DNA of 64,000 nt, taken from positions 806,001-870,000 of the forward strand of contig NZ_OZ026451.1 in assembly GCF_964019545.1 (NCBI RefSeq), written 5' to 3'. A program made the position numbers and the translations under genes. The notes under the pieces are model-generated. The model was not told the DNA's origin. It did not search any database and saw only the letters and a list, made by a program, of their open reading frames with translations. This DNA is from Rickettsiella endosymbiont of Xylota segnis. GTDB lineage: Bacteria; Pseudomonadota; Gammaproteobacteria; Diplorickettsiales; Diplorickettsiaceae. Numbering within the stretch: the stretch's first letter is position 1; every line of letters begins with the position of its first letter. Positions 1 to 8,088 of the stretch are shown here, piece by piece.

Positions 1-483
1 TTTGTGTGTATCAAGTGTCAATAATCCAGCTGAGCTTAGCAATAATAAAGCGCGTGCTTCATTGCTTGGATCATTAGGAATGGCCACAATAGCATGCGGT
101 TTTAATTCATTTAAATGCTGGATTTTTGCAGAATAGATAGCCATAGGATAAATAAACGCTTTGGCTATCGGAGTCAATGCATAAGCTCGGTTACGAATTT
201 CGTCGTTTAAAAAAGCTTGATGCTGAAATAGATTGGCATCGAGATTACCATCGTTTAACGCTCGATTGGGTAGCGAATAATCGGAGAATTCAATAATTTT
301 TATTTGCAAACCATAATCTCGTAAAGCGACTTGTTTGGCGACTTGCATGAGTTCTGTTTCTGGTCCACTAATCGTACCTAAACGAATTTGCTGTGAATTT
401 TCACGATGATGGCAAGCACTCAGGCCGAATAGACTGCTTAGTAATAGGCAACTCAATATGTAATGAGAAATTTTTTTTAGCAT
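1..483 (-). CDS. metQ: Methionine ABC transporter substrate-binding lipoprotein MetQ (partial; C-terminus off the left edge)
   Basis: The first 161 residues of an NLPA/MetQ-family lipoprotein that captures methionine in the periplasm for the MetNI transporter. The N-terminus is a short basic start, a hydrophobic core and a lipobox LSAC, with the lipidated Cys at residue 24. The mature part carries typical family stretches: a GTISGPE-like opening, a FQHQAFL segment, and an IPNDPSNEARALLLL block matching the conserved family motif. It is the last gene of a metN-metI-metQ run on the minus strand, about 100 bp after metI. The reading frame stays open to base 1, so the C-terminal half lies outside the window. 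The family call is secure; D-methionine versus L-methionine preference cannot be seen. Confidence 0.93.
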   Translation of the reverse strand, partial: MLKKISHYILSCLLLSSLFGLSACHHRENSQQIRLGTISGPETELMQVAKQVALRDYGLQIKIIEFSDYSLPNRALNDGNLDANLFQHQAFLNDEIRNRAYALTPIAKAFIYPMAIYSAKIQHLNELKPHAIVAIPNDPSNEARALLLLSSAGLLTLDTHK

Positions 484-585
484 AATTAGTATATCCGAAA
501 CATGAGTAAAATTTAACCTTCACCGCATCATTGTAAGTGCAGTCTATTTTTGTCATTTTGAGCACAAACCGCGCAGCAATCGGGT

Positions 586-1239
586 TTAATGATGATTTAA
601 GCGTTTTGCCCAATAATCTCCCAGGTGCTGTATGCCTTGTACTAAAACAATGAGGATCACGATAGTCATGATCATGACGCCGGCATCAAAACGTTGATAA
701 CCATAACGTATGGCCAAATCACCTAGACCCCCTCCGCCAACAGCTCCTGCCATGGCAGAATAGCCAATTAAAGTAATGAGTGTGGTCGTTAGTGTACCTA
801 CCATACCGGGTAAGGCTTCTGTCAATAAAATAGCGGGAATTAATTGCCAAGTGGTAGCCCCCATCGCTAAGCCCGTCTCAATTAAACCCGAAGGTAACTG
901 GTTAAGATTATTTTCTATCATGCGCGCAAAAAAAGGTGTGGCTGCTAAGCTTAGCGGGACGATAGCAGCGCTAGTACCAATCGAAGTCCCGACTAGCAAA
1001 CGTGTAATAGGAATAATGGCTAACATTAAAATGATAAAAGGAATTGAACGTGCCATATTAACCATTAAGGATAAACTTTTGTTAAGTAAGGGCATCGGCA
1101 ATAAATTGGTTTGGCGCGTACTAAATAACAACACGCCTAAAGGTAATCCCAATAGCATAGCCAACAATCCTGAGGCAAACACCATATAGAGTGTTTCCCC
1201 GGTTGAAAGAAATAATTCAAACAATAGATTCGTCGACAT
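586..1239 (-). CDS. metI: Methionine ABC transporter permease MetI
   Basis: A 217-residue inner-membrane permease of the MetI family, about the usual length. It has five or six hydrophobic segments, and the cytoplasmic coupling loop (EAA-type motif) is seen around ETGLAMGATTWQLIPAILL. The early motif NMARSIPFIILML is characteristic of MetI. Its start lies 23 bp inside the end of metN, so the two are probably translationally coupled. Together with MetN and MetQ it imports methionine. Confidence 0.95.
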   Translation of the reverse strand: MSTNLLFELFLSTGETLYMVFASGLLAMLLGLPLGVLLFSTRQTNLLPMPLLNKSLSLMVNMARSIPFIILMLAIIPITRLLVGTSIGTSAAIVPLSLAATPFFARMIENNLNQLPSGLIETGLAMGATTWQLIPAILLTEALPGMVGTLTTTLITLIGYSAMAGAVGGGGLGDLAIRYGYQRFDAGVMIMTIVILIVLVQGIQHLGDYWAKRLNHH

Positions 1240-2263
1240 AGCCCATAATCTCTACTTGAAGTCCTTTATCAGTTAAATAATCTATACCTTGAGGTAAAGG
1301 TGTTTGATCACCGATGACTTCGACGACCATGATACCTAAAATTGTTTGTTTAAGACATTCAATATTGGCTTGCAAAATATTCAGATGAATACCCATTTCA
1401 CGCATAACATGGGCTATTAAAGGTTCTGCCGCAGCTTGTCCCTTAAATATGATCCGAAGAACTGCATGGCTATCCCGTTTTTTTTGTGGGCTAAGTCGTT
1501 TTTGTAATAAAGGCGGCAGTTCATGTTTTAACGACAAACTCACAAATTTCTTGGCTAAGTCAGCTTTTGGTGCCGTAAAAAAACTGACGACATCAGCGAC
1601 TTCAAGGATCGATCCTTGATCCAGTAATGCAACACGATCGCAGATACTTTTTACGACATCCACTTGATGCGTAATTAATACGATGGTAATCCCTAAACGC
1701 TGGTTAATATCCTTTAATAATTGGAGAATCGTTTGTGTCGTCTGTGGATCGAGTGCCGACGTCGCTTCATCACACAGTAATACCTTAGGTTGGCTGGCTA
1801 GTGCGCGAGCAATAGCCACACGCTGTTTTTGTCCACCGCTAAGTTGTGCTGGATAAGCGTGTTGTTTATCACTTAAGCCAGTAAGATCTAACAAAGGAGC
1901 AATCGTCGCTTGGATTTTCGATGGTGAATAATGTGCAAATTTTAACGGTAAGGCAATATTTTCATACACTGTTTTGGCTGCAAGTAAATTAAATTGTTGA
2001 AATATCATACCTATGTGACGTCGCACTAAGCGCAAATCACCCGCTTTCATTGAGGTTAATTCTTGCCCAGCTATCCAGACTTGTCCTAAGCTAGGGCGTT
2101 CTAACAGATTGATACAACGTACTAACGTACTTTTGCCGGCACCACTTTGACCCACAATACCAAATATTTCTCCTGGACAAATAGTCAGGTTGATGTCGCG
2201 TAGAGCATAGATAGGTGCGACTAAACTATTATAAATTTTTGAGATATTAATAAGCTTTATCAT
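1217..2263 (-). CDS. metN: Methionine ABC transporter ATP-binding protein MetN
   Basis: A 348-residue ATPase driving methionine import. The Walker A motif GQSGAGKS is at residues 38-45, followed by the signature LSGGQKQRVAIARAL and Walker B VLLCDEATSALDPQ. Residues about 268-340 form the C-terminal NIL (MetN regulatory) domain, which in E. coli MetN binds methionine and inhibits transport, so feedback control is likely kept. It is the first gene of metNIQ on the minus strand. The preceding 479 bp intergenic region contains a 12-bp inverted repeat described separately. Confidence 0.95.
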   Translation of the reverse strand: MIKLINISKIYNSLVAPIYALRDINLTICPGEIFGIVGQSGAGKSTLVRCINLLERPSLGQVWIAGQELTSMKAGDLRLVRRHIGMIFQQFNLLAAKTVYENIALPLKFAHYSPSKIQATIAPLLDLTGLSDKQHAYPAQLSGGQKQRVAIARALASQPKVLLCDEATSALDPQTTQTILQLLKDINQRLGITIVLITHQVDVVKSICDRVALLDQGSILEVADVVSFFTAPKADLAKKFVSLSLKHELPPLLQKRLSPQKKRDSHAVLRIIFKGQAAAEPLIAHVMREMGIHLNILQANIECLKQTILGIMVVEVIGDQTPLPQGIDYLTDKGLQVEIMGYVDESIV

Positions 2264-2343
2264 CTTTAATAGGTCATATTCCGCTGAAAGGCATTGGCTT
2301 AAAGGTATTATCGATACTTAGATAAATAACGCAAGAGGATTTG

Positions 2344-2415
2344 TTAATTTAGCTTGCTGTCTTACAGTTCCTAACTGAATCAACGCTTTGCTCGAATCCT
2401 ACTAAGCTAAATTAA
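2344..2415. repeat. 12-bp inverted repeat in the intergenic region ahead of metN
   Basis: The arm ttaatttagctt (2344-2355) is exactly complementary to aagctaaattaa (2404-2415), with 48 nt between them. It lies about 80 bp upstream of the metN start, in the 479-bp gap between divergent metN and the receiver-domain gene. It could be a regulator-binding dyad or the closing stem of a leader structure. No known riboswitch signature was recognised, and no other strong feature was seen in the gap apart from the promoter candidate near 2555. Confidence 0.4.
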
Positions 2416-2554
2416 TCTAAGCAGAAAATTTTTAAGGGATTCTCCAAAATGAAGTTAAAAACTATCTATCATATTTTTAAATAAAAAAAAATTTTTATAT
2501 TTAATTTTTTTAAAAACTTGTATGAAAAAAAATTATAAAAAATGTTCTAATGAC

Positions 2555-2581
2555 TTGACACTATTCTTTAAAGTACATAAT
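2555..2581 (+). promoter_or_regulatory. Candidate sigma-70 promoter for the receiver-domain gene
   Basis: A perfect -35 box TTGACA (2555-2560) is followed after 15 nt by CATAAT (2576-2581), a five-of-six match to the -10 box. The spacing is short. Transcription would start near 2588, leaving a 5' leader of about 150 nt before the receiver-domain gene. The region is very AT-rich, so chance matches are possible. Confidence 0.35.
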
Positions 2582-2742
2582 CTTATCCTAGTAAGATAAA
2601 TTTACTTTAAATTAGCTTAAAAATTGTGGATAATTATTACCAACAACGGTATTATAAAATTTATTACAATGAATTTTTATTATTAATTCTTTGTTGATGA
2701 TAGAAAATATTGTATTGCATTAAAAAAATAAAATAAAAATTA

Positions 2743-3177
2743 ATGGATGATCTTATGAGCAATCTAGAAAAACAACCCGCCTTAAAAGAACGTTCTGCTT
2801 TATTGATCGAGGATGATATTTTTTGCCAAAAAGTTCAAAGTCATTGTCTTCGTGAGTTAGGATATAACGTCGAAGTCGTGTCCGATGCTGAAACGGCAAT
2901 TAATCACATAGAGCAGTATGTTTATAATCTTATCGTGTTAGATTTGGGATTGCCCGATCAATCCGGTGAGTTAGTCATTCGTGCGACACGTGAGTTTGAG
3001 ACCAACCATCGAACACCGCTTATTGTCGCTACAGCTCATGCCGATGGTCCTATGCAGCAAAAGTGCCTCTATTTGGGTGCCGATGTGGTATTTATTAAAC
3101 CGTTTAACAAACAAACCTTAGCGAGAGCGATCGACTTTTGTCATTCTCGAATCGAAGAATTATCCCGATTTAATTAG
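2743..3177 (+). CDS. Single-domain response regulator (CheY-like receiver)
   Basis: A 144-residue protein made almost entirely of one receiver domain. The acidic pair is D24-D25, the phosphoacceptor is D67 (in LIVLDLGLPD), the switch Thr is T97 and the conserved Lys is K119 (in FIKPF). There is no output domain, so it should act by protein contact or in a phosphorelay. An internal ATG at 2755 (residue 5) is an equally good start. No histidine kinase is encoded beside it, so its partner is unknown. It stands alone between divergent metN and the Tus-like gene. Confidence 0.85.
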   Translation: MDDLMSNLEKQPALKERSALLIEDDIFCQKVQSHCLRELGYNVEVVSDAETAINHIEQYVYNLIVLDLGLPDQSGELVIRATREFETNHRTPLIVATAHADGPMQQKCLYLGADVVFIKPFNKQTLARAIDFCHSRIEELSRFN

Positions 3178-3212
3178 TGTTTAATTTTTAAAAATTAATT
3201 AATGAGATTTAC

Positions 3213-3353
3213 TACTTGTAGTTTATCCCATAACCAATCTTCAAAAACAATAAAATAAAAATGACTTTGATTTAAAACGTGTTAAATAGATAAGTTTAGA
3301 TATAATATTGTAATGTAAAACTATATAGTTGGTTATGGGATAAACTACAAGTA
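3213..3353. repeat. 25-bp perfect inverted repeat upstream of the Tus-like gene; candidate Ter-type sites
   Basis: The left arm 3213-3237 (core CTTGTAGTTTATCCC) and right arm 3329-3353 (core GGGATAAACTACAAG) are perfect reverse complements over 25 bp. They are separated by 91 bp of AT-rich DNA with no ORF. The right arm ends about 12 bp before the AAGGAGG ribosome-binding site of the Tus-like gene. In E. coli, TerB lies in the same place relative to tus and mediates autorepression. Similarity to the E. coli Ter core is limited to TTGTA and a few further bases, so identity as Ter rests on position and duplication. Alternatives are a small palindromic mobile repeat or an ordinary repressor operator. 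Confidence 0.55.
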
Positions 3354-3376
3354 TTTTTCCTTTTAAGGAGGGAAGT

Positions 3377-4216
3377 GTGTTAATAGATTTTGCGCCGAAA
3401 TTCATTAGCTGCTTTACGACTTTATTGCAAACACTTGATAAGTGTAACGCACATATTCAAAACGAGCTCGATGAATTACCACTATGGGTAGACAATGGTG
3501 CCGGAGATTTTGTTGCAAATCGCGATAAAGTCATCTTTGCTTTAGGAAACTTTGGACCCACACAAGGTTTATCTCCACAAGAAACTTTCAAATGCCCAGG
3601 CGTCGTAGCTGGGACGCAACCTACCTTAAAGCTTATTAATGAGCTTAATCAGATAAAAACCACTTTTAGAGAACTTGTACGTGCCTGTCAGCAAAGCACA
3701 CAGCAAGATATGAGCAAATTTGTCCGCGATACCTTGGCGTATGCTGGCTATCCAGGAATTAAACTTAAACAGGTTTTTCGGCATATTATTTGTATTAACT
3801 ACCATCCTCGCCGTATCGCATGGACTAAAGGCAAACACACCACGAGTAAACAATTATCAAAACAAGCCTCAGAAAAATTGTTGGAGAAAGCAGGGCAGGG
3901 CTTACATATTGATATACAAAAATTAAAATTGAACGGTTTACCTCATCAGACTAAACTGATTAAACATCGAGATATTAAGCCGGGTTGGGTAGTGAATATC
4001 GGTTCATTTAAAGAAAACAATTGTTCAGCTTATGAAGACATCCGAACCGCGTTACCTTTATTTTATTTGCACGATCAACAATTGCCAAATCCTACGGTTT
4101 GTTTTAGTAAACCCCGTATGCAAAATCGTAAAATGCGTATTGATAAGCAAATTGAATCCATGGCTTTTTTACCCTCTATCAGTGTCTATCGATATAAAAA
4201 AGAAACTATTAATTAA
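3377..4216 (+). CDS. tus: Tus-like replication terminus site-binding protein
   Basis: A 279-residue protein resembling E. coli Tus (309 residues), the DNA-binding fork-arrest protein. Shared blocks recognised by eye, in the same order: CPGVVAG followed by INELNQIKTTFRELV (E. coli LPGVLCY and INKLKTTFEHIV); RHIICINYHPRRIAWTKGKH (E. coli [20 protein letters not shown]) followed by an LLEKA segment; and a terminal IDKQIESMAFLPSISVYRYK like the LRLIIPRLHLY ending. It starts at GTG 3377 behind a strong AAGGAGG site. A 25-bp inverted repeat lies just upstream. Tus is best known from Enterobacterales and their plasmids, so its presence in a Legionellales-like genome is unexpected and suggests transfer or an old, divergent branch. 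Confidence 0.72.
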   Translation: MLIDFAPKFISCFTTLLQTLDKCNAHIQNELDELPLWVDNGAGDFVANRDKVIFALGNFGPTQGLSPQETFKCPGVVAGTQPTLKLINELNQIKTTFRELVRACQQSTQQDMSKFVRDTLAYAGYPGIKLKQVFRHIICINYHPRRIAWTKGKHTTSKQLSKQASEKLLEKAGQGLHIDIQKLKLNGLPHQTKLIKHRDIKPGWVVNIGSFKENNCSAYEDIRTALPLFYLHDQQLPNPTVCFSKPRMQNRKMRIDKQIESMAFLPSISVYRYKKETIN

Positions 4217-4450
4217 AAACTGTTTTAGCTGATTTTATCAATCGACGCGTTTTAAACCTTCTCCATAATTGTTTATTACCATTTAAAATGATACTTAGGA
4301 AGTAAAAGCAACACCCGTACTAAGTGATTGAAGCTGGTTCATGCAAGTAAGAATACATTGCTTTACAGGATTCATCTAAATCTTGAATAATCGTTCTATT
4401 AATAAAGCTAAGGCTTGTTTAGGTTCTCTATTTTTTACAGGATTAGGCAT
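4209..4450 (-). pseudogene. Possible remnant of a small gene (one frameshift, one nonsense codon)
   Basis: Read from ATG 4450 on the minus strand, the sequence encodes MPNPVKNREPKQALALLIERLF. It then needs a one-base shift to continue as QDLDESCKAMYSYLHEPASIT. It meets TAG (4320-4322) and stays open, with a basic tail LWRRFKTRRLIKSAK, to TAA at 4209-4211. The composition is protein-like and the tail overlaps the end of the Tus-like gene. No family was recognised. It could be a decayed gene of about 80 codons or a chance open frame. Confidence 0.28.
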
Positions 4451-4783
4451 AGAAATAATTCTCAGCTAAAAAGAAAAATATTATTGAAGCGTATAACAAA
4501 CTTTACCATTTACACTAATAAGCATTCTATCAAATATATTTTTTAAATAAATCTTTTTTTAATAAAAAAAATAATATTTCTTGAGAGTAATTTAATACGC
4601 CAAATACATAGATACCTGGCGTATGCCGATATCCGGGAATTAATATGACTTCACTCATAAGAGATTAATTAAATTATCTATTGCAGATTTTTTTTTAACG
4701 TGTTTAAATTTATTTTCATCGATAATAAAAATAAATCGCCATTTGAATTTTGAATAAAGATCCAAAAATGTGAGGGAAATATT

Positions 4784-4939
4784 ATGCCAGACCCAGATTT
4801 TAAAGAAAGGCTTGCCTACGCGCAACTTAAGCCTGCCACCCCTATATTCGCATTCATTCCAACTAATGAAGTTGTAAATACCCCCCTAGTAATAACAGAA
4901 ACCTGTCGAACTTCTACCTCTTGTATGCTATCTAAATAG
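4784..4939 (+). CDS. Possible small protein (51 aa)
   Basis: An ATG at 4784 is preceded by a GTGAGGG-like ribosome-binding site 8-9 nt upstream. It opens a 51-codon frame starting MPDPDFKERLAYAQLKPATP and ending SCMLSK, followed by TAG at 4937-4939. It sits in an 0.9-kb stretch between the Tus-like gene and the next membrane protein gene. No family was recognised. The good ribosome-binding site is the main support. The rest of that stretch is AT-rich, and nothing else was seen except the remnant at 4209-4450. Confidence 0.4.
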   Translation: MPDPDFKERLAYAQLKPATPIFAFIPTNEVVNTPLVITETCRTSTSCMLSK

Positions 4940-5133
4940 TTTACAGCAGAGATAATTTATTCGAAATAACTTATTTCTTACTTAAGCACTCAAAATTCCT
5001 AAGTTTTATGCATTATTAAGCCTTGCTAAGAAAGGTTTAATTTTATCTTAAGCTATGGAGACTAAACTAGTAAGTGCCAAGTAATAAATCTTGATCTAAG
5101 AAATTTAAATTGATTATTACAGCGAGGTCCTTA

Positions 5134-7152
5134 ATGTTAGAAAGCGATGTCGTATCAGTAACAGAAGATTTAGTAGACAGAAACTATCAGAAATTCTTGA
5201 AAGGTTCACGCCAGATAGGTCGTTCAGCTAAAAAATTATGGGATGATAAAATTTTACAAGAAACTGGTAAAACTCCCAAAAATTATAAATTTAGCTCAGA
5301 TCCTAAATTTAAAGAATTTTTGTACGGTAACCACATAAAAACCTCTTCTAGATCGACTCAACTTCAAACTCCTATTAAAGACGATGTACAACATATTCAG
5401 CAACTTAAAAATAAATTATCATATCTAGCCCTTTTTTTTGTTGTATGGAAAGACACAGCAGCGAAAGACAACTTGAATTCTTCACAAGAATCAGCTGAGA
5501 AAAAGTTACGTCAAGAAATAAAGTTTAAATCAAATCTCGATAAAGACGATCGCTATGCAATCAATATCGCTCTACAAAGCATGGTTTTTATCCTTTGTCA
5601 GCAAAGTGAACTCATTGTAGATCAAGATAAAGATTTAAACGATTTTATTACTCAATTTACACAATTGGACAAAGAAGATTTACCTGAATTTATTTCCAAA
5701 CGAATTTTAGACTTAAATAAATTAGAATCTAATCCAAACTATGAAGTCAGTCATGAAGATCCATTAGACATACAACAAGAAATTGAAAAAATTGGTGCAG
5801 CTATTTCAGCTTTTCAAACACCGAATATCAAGAAAAAAATCATCAAATATACTGGGATCTTATTGGCATTCATTGCATCAATAGCTTGTGGAGCTGCAAC
5901 CGGTGGCGCCTTTTTTTTACTCTTTCCTAGTTTGCCGGTATTGGGCTTTATCTTAGGAGGATTGATAGGTATATGGGGGTTTTCATCTAATTTTGGTTTC
6001 TTTTCACAGAATTTCCCTAATTTTTTGCTAAGCTTTTTAAAAAAAGGCGGCATTAGTGAATATATAGATGAGAAAGGAAATCGTCGACAATTATCTGCAC
6101 TTAAAAAATATCTGCTTATACCTCTTGCCGCGATGGCTTCGTTCACCGTGGGTTTAGGAACTGTAGCAATAACCTATACGACTGTTATCGCTTTAGCTGG
6201 CAAGCTATTCGTCATATCTGCGTTATGGCCACCTTTATTTCCGATTATTGCCGGTATTTTAGCCGCTGCGGTAGGTATCACCTTAACCGTGGCCGTATTA
6301 ACCGCTACCATCGAGGCGATAAAAAATTCACAAAATTTCAGCTGGGAAAACGTTAAAAATACGCTCAACAATTTATCAACCCGACAAATTATTGGCTACT
6401 TATTTAAGAGCTTGTTAGTAATAGTAGGCTTACTTGGCTTAGCTTATTTTCGTTATGTGGCCGGAATCGATTTATCTAACATCATTCAACCGATCGTTGG
6501 ACTTCAAACTGCGCCAATAATCGCTGCTATTATGGGTGCGATCGCTTATATCCCGCAAGGATTCTTTACCGTGCTATCGATACAAAAACTTACCAGGCTT
6601 TTTTCCCCATCCGAAAACATTTCTCAGGAAGAAGCTGCATCGTTACCGCAAAGCCTTTATTCCCGTACAAAATCTAGAATTACTAAAACTTATAAGTCGA
6701 TTAGTCTTATTGGTAATGCTTTTGGTAATGCGGTATTAGTCGTCGTTGATAGTATTTCAGCTTTATCTATTTTTGGAGCAATTGGATGTTTCTTTAATTC
6801 CTGGTCAGGAAACTTGGTTGAACCGCCTAAAAATCAACAGGCTAGAAGCCAAGCTACCCAATTACTTATTAACCAAGTGAATGATTTGAATAAGAAGGTT
6901 ATAAAGCCCTCTGCGTCAACGGATGATTTTGAGAATAGTCAAAGGAAGTTAAATTTTGGTTTTGAACTAAAAGAACCCACCGGTCTTCCTAGTCCAGTTG
7001 TATCTGAAAATGGAAGTTGCTTGATTAGTGGTAATATTGGTTATTCTATGGGTGGAAACGGCCCTGAGCTTTTTAAAACTCCGCATAGTAGTAATAGTTC
7101 AGATGGTTCCTCAAATTCAAAATCTCGACTAGCTCCCGCAGCTAATCATTGA
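5134..7152 (+). CDS. Polytopic membrane protein of unknown function (672 aa)
   Basis: ATG 5134 is chosen because a GAGG site lies 8 nt upstream; an in-frame TTG at 5110 is less likely. Residues 1-235 are soluble, charged and helical. From about 240 to 545 there are roughly eight hydrophobic segments, several Gly/Ala-rich (for example around IASIACGAATGGAFFLLFP and LAAAVGITLTVAVL). The last 110 residues are soluble and end in a Ser/Asn-rich stretch. There is no signal peptide. A soluble helical N-domain, membrane core and Ser-rich C-terminus is shared with the 715-residue protein at 23124-25271. In Legionellales such proteins are often candidate Dot/Icm effectors, but no motif proves this. Confidence 0.75.
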   Translation: MLESDVVSVTEDLVDRNYQKFLKGSRQIGRSAKKLWDDKILQETGKTPKNYKFSSDPKFKEFLYGNHIKTSSRSTQLQTPIKDDVQHIQQLKNKLSYLALFFVVWKDTAAKDNLNSSQESAEKKLRQEIKFKSNLDKDDRYAINIALQSMVFILCQQSELIVDQDKDLNDFITQFTQLDKEDLPEFISKRILDLNKLESNPNYEVSHEDPLDIQQEIEKIGAAISAFQTPNIKKKIIKYTGILLAFIASIACGAATGGAFFLLFPSLPVLGFILGGLIGIWGFSSNFGFFSQNFPNFLLSFLKKGGISEYIDEKGNRRQLSALKKYLLIPLAAMASFTVGLGTVAITYTTVIALAGKLFVISALWPPLFPIIAGILAAAVGITLTVAVLTATIEAIKNSQNFSWENVKNTLNNLSTRQIIGYLFKSLLVIVGLLGLAYFRYVAGIDLSNIIQPIVGLQTAPIIAAIMGAIAYIPQGFFTVLSIQKLTRLFSPSENISQEEAASLPQSLYSRTKSRITKTYKSISLIGNAFGNAVLVVVDSISALSIFGAIGCFFNSWSGNLVEPPKNQQARSQATQLLINQVNDLNKKVIKPSASTDDFENSQRKLNFGFELKEPTGLPSPVVSENGSCLISGNIGYSMGGNGPELFKTPHSSNSSDGSSNSKSRLAPAANH

Positions 7153-7163
7153 TAAGCAACTAG

Positions 7164-7228
7164 CGTTGACTTAGACTGAGTGTTAGAATTTTTTGCTGAG
7201 AAAAGCAAAATCTATGTCTAAGTCAACG
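7164..7228. repeat. 13-bp inverted repeat overlapping the start of the decayed acetyltransferase gene
   Basis: The arm cgttgacttagac (7164-7176) pairs exactly with gtctaagtcaacg (7216-7228), with 39 nt between. The right arm covers the second to fifth codons after the likely ATG at 7214, so folded RNA would partly occlude the initiation region. It could be an attenuating leader, a terminator-like structure for the upstream gene, or an insertion scar. Confidence 0.4.
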
Positions 7229-7722
7229 CAACGTTATCCAGATAAAAACAGCATTTACTCCATCCCACATGTCACTCGAACGTGTTTCCTAAAAAACATT
7301 ATTTCGCATCCACAAATCATCATTGGTGATTATAGCTATGATGATCCTGACGATATTCATCATTTCGAAAAAAATGTCTTATATCTATTTGACTTCATGC
7401 AAGATAAGTTAATTATTGGCAAGTTTTGTCAAATTGCTAGCGGTGTTCGTTTTATCATGAATGGTTCCAATCATGCCATGGAGGGAATTTCTACATATCC
7501 TTTTAAAGTATTTGGTAAGGATTGGAGTTCTGCGAGTGTGGTCAGTAAAGGAGATACTGTCATTGGCCATGACGTATGGCTAGGTAACTCAGCTACGATC
7601 ATGCAAGGGATATTAACATTGGTCATGGTGCCCTTATTGGTAGCAATGCCTTAGTCATTAAGGATGTCGACGCTTATTCAATAGTCGGCGGAAACCCTTT
7701 TATGCTGAATAAAAAAAAATGA
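7214..7722 (+). pseudogene. Xenobiotic (CatB/Vat-type) hexapeptide acetyltransferase, frameshifted
   Basis: The gene begins MSKSTQRYPD at ATG 7214. It encodes a left-handed-beta-helix acetyltransferase of the chloramphenicol/streptogramin (CatB/Vat) group: LIIGKFCQIASGVRF, then MNGSNHAM with the usual catalytic His, then VIGHDVWLGNSATIM. The frame breaks near 7607 at a GGG run. With one extra base the family C-terminus appears in the next frame: DINIGHGALIGSNALVIKD, then IVGGNPFMLNKKK and TGA at 7720-7722. As written, the protein terminates early at about 7654 with an unrelated tail. A single lost base in a homopolymer is the simplest cause, so sequencing error should be excluded. Its stop overlaps the next ATG (ATGA). 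Confidence 0.75.
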
Positions 7723-8076
7723 GTCATGAAGCCTGGCACGCAGATATCCTTATTAATGAAGTACAAGTAAAAAACTGTTTAGCAGCTCAGTTTCCTGAGC
7801 TCTTACCCTTAAAAGAAGTAATCTGTGTTGATGCAGGTTGGGATAAGCTTTTTTTTTAGTTAATCAAAAAATTATTTTTCGTTTTCCGCGTCGAAAATAG
7901 CGGTGGCATTGATTGAACCAGAAAATCAGGTGTTAAAAAAATTGCAGTCGCACATAACACTACAAATTCCTTATCCCTTCCATGGTTATACATTGATATC
8001 CGCAGTATCCGCTGAAAGGGCGAATTTAAGCCTGCCGCAGCATATCGCAAGTCTTAAACCCTTAGCCGAATTTTAA
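7719..8076 (+). pseudogene. Aminoglycoside phosphotransferase (APH) family, frameshifted and truncated
   Basis: From ATG 7719 the frame encodes WHADILINEVQVKNCLAAQF, then VICVDAGWDKLFF, and stops at TAG 7857-7859 inside a run of nine T. One extra T restores LVNQKIIFRFPRR, then a segment ending IPYPFHGY, then SLKPLAEF and TAA at 8074-8076. This is the N-lobe of an APH/choline-kinase-fold enzyme (GWDN-x-VFLV and FRFPRR are family hallmarks). The catalytic C-lobe (HGDLxxxN, DFG-like) is entirely missing, so the gene is dead even if the frameshift were an error. The ATGA overlap with the acetyltransferase suggests the two formed one resistance-type transcription unit. Confidence 0.72.
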
Positions 8077-8088
8077 CGTTGCTTATCA

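Noticed and set aside
3213..3353. Direct match of the inverted repeat to the E. coli Ter consensus.
   Set aside because: Only the TTGTA core and a few scattered bases agree. The Ter proposal rests on position beside the Tus-like gene, not on sequence identity.
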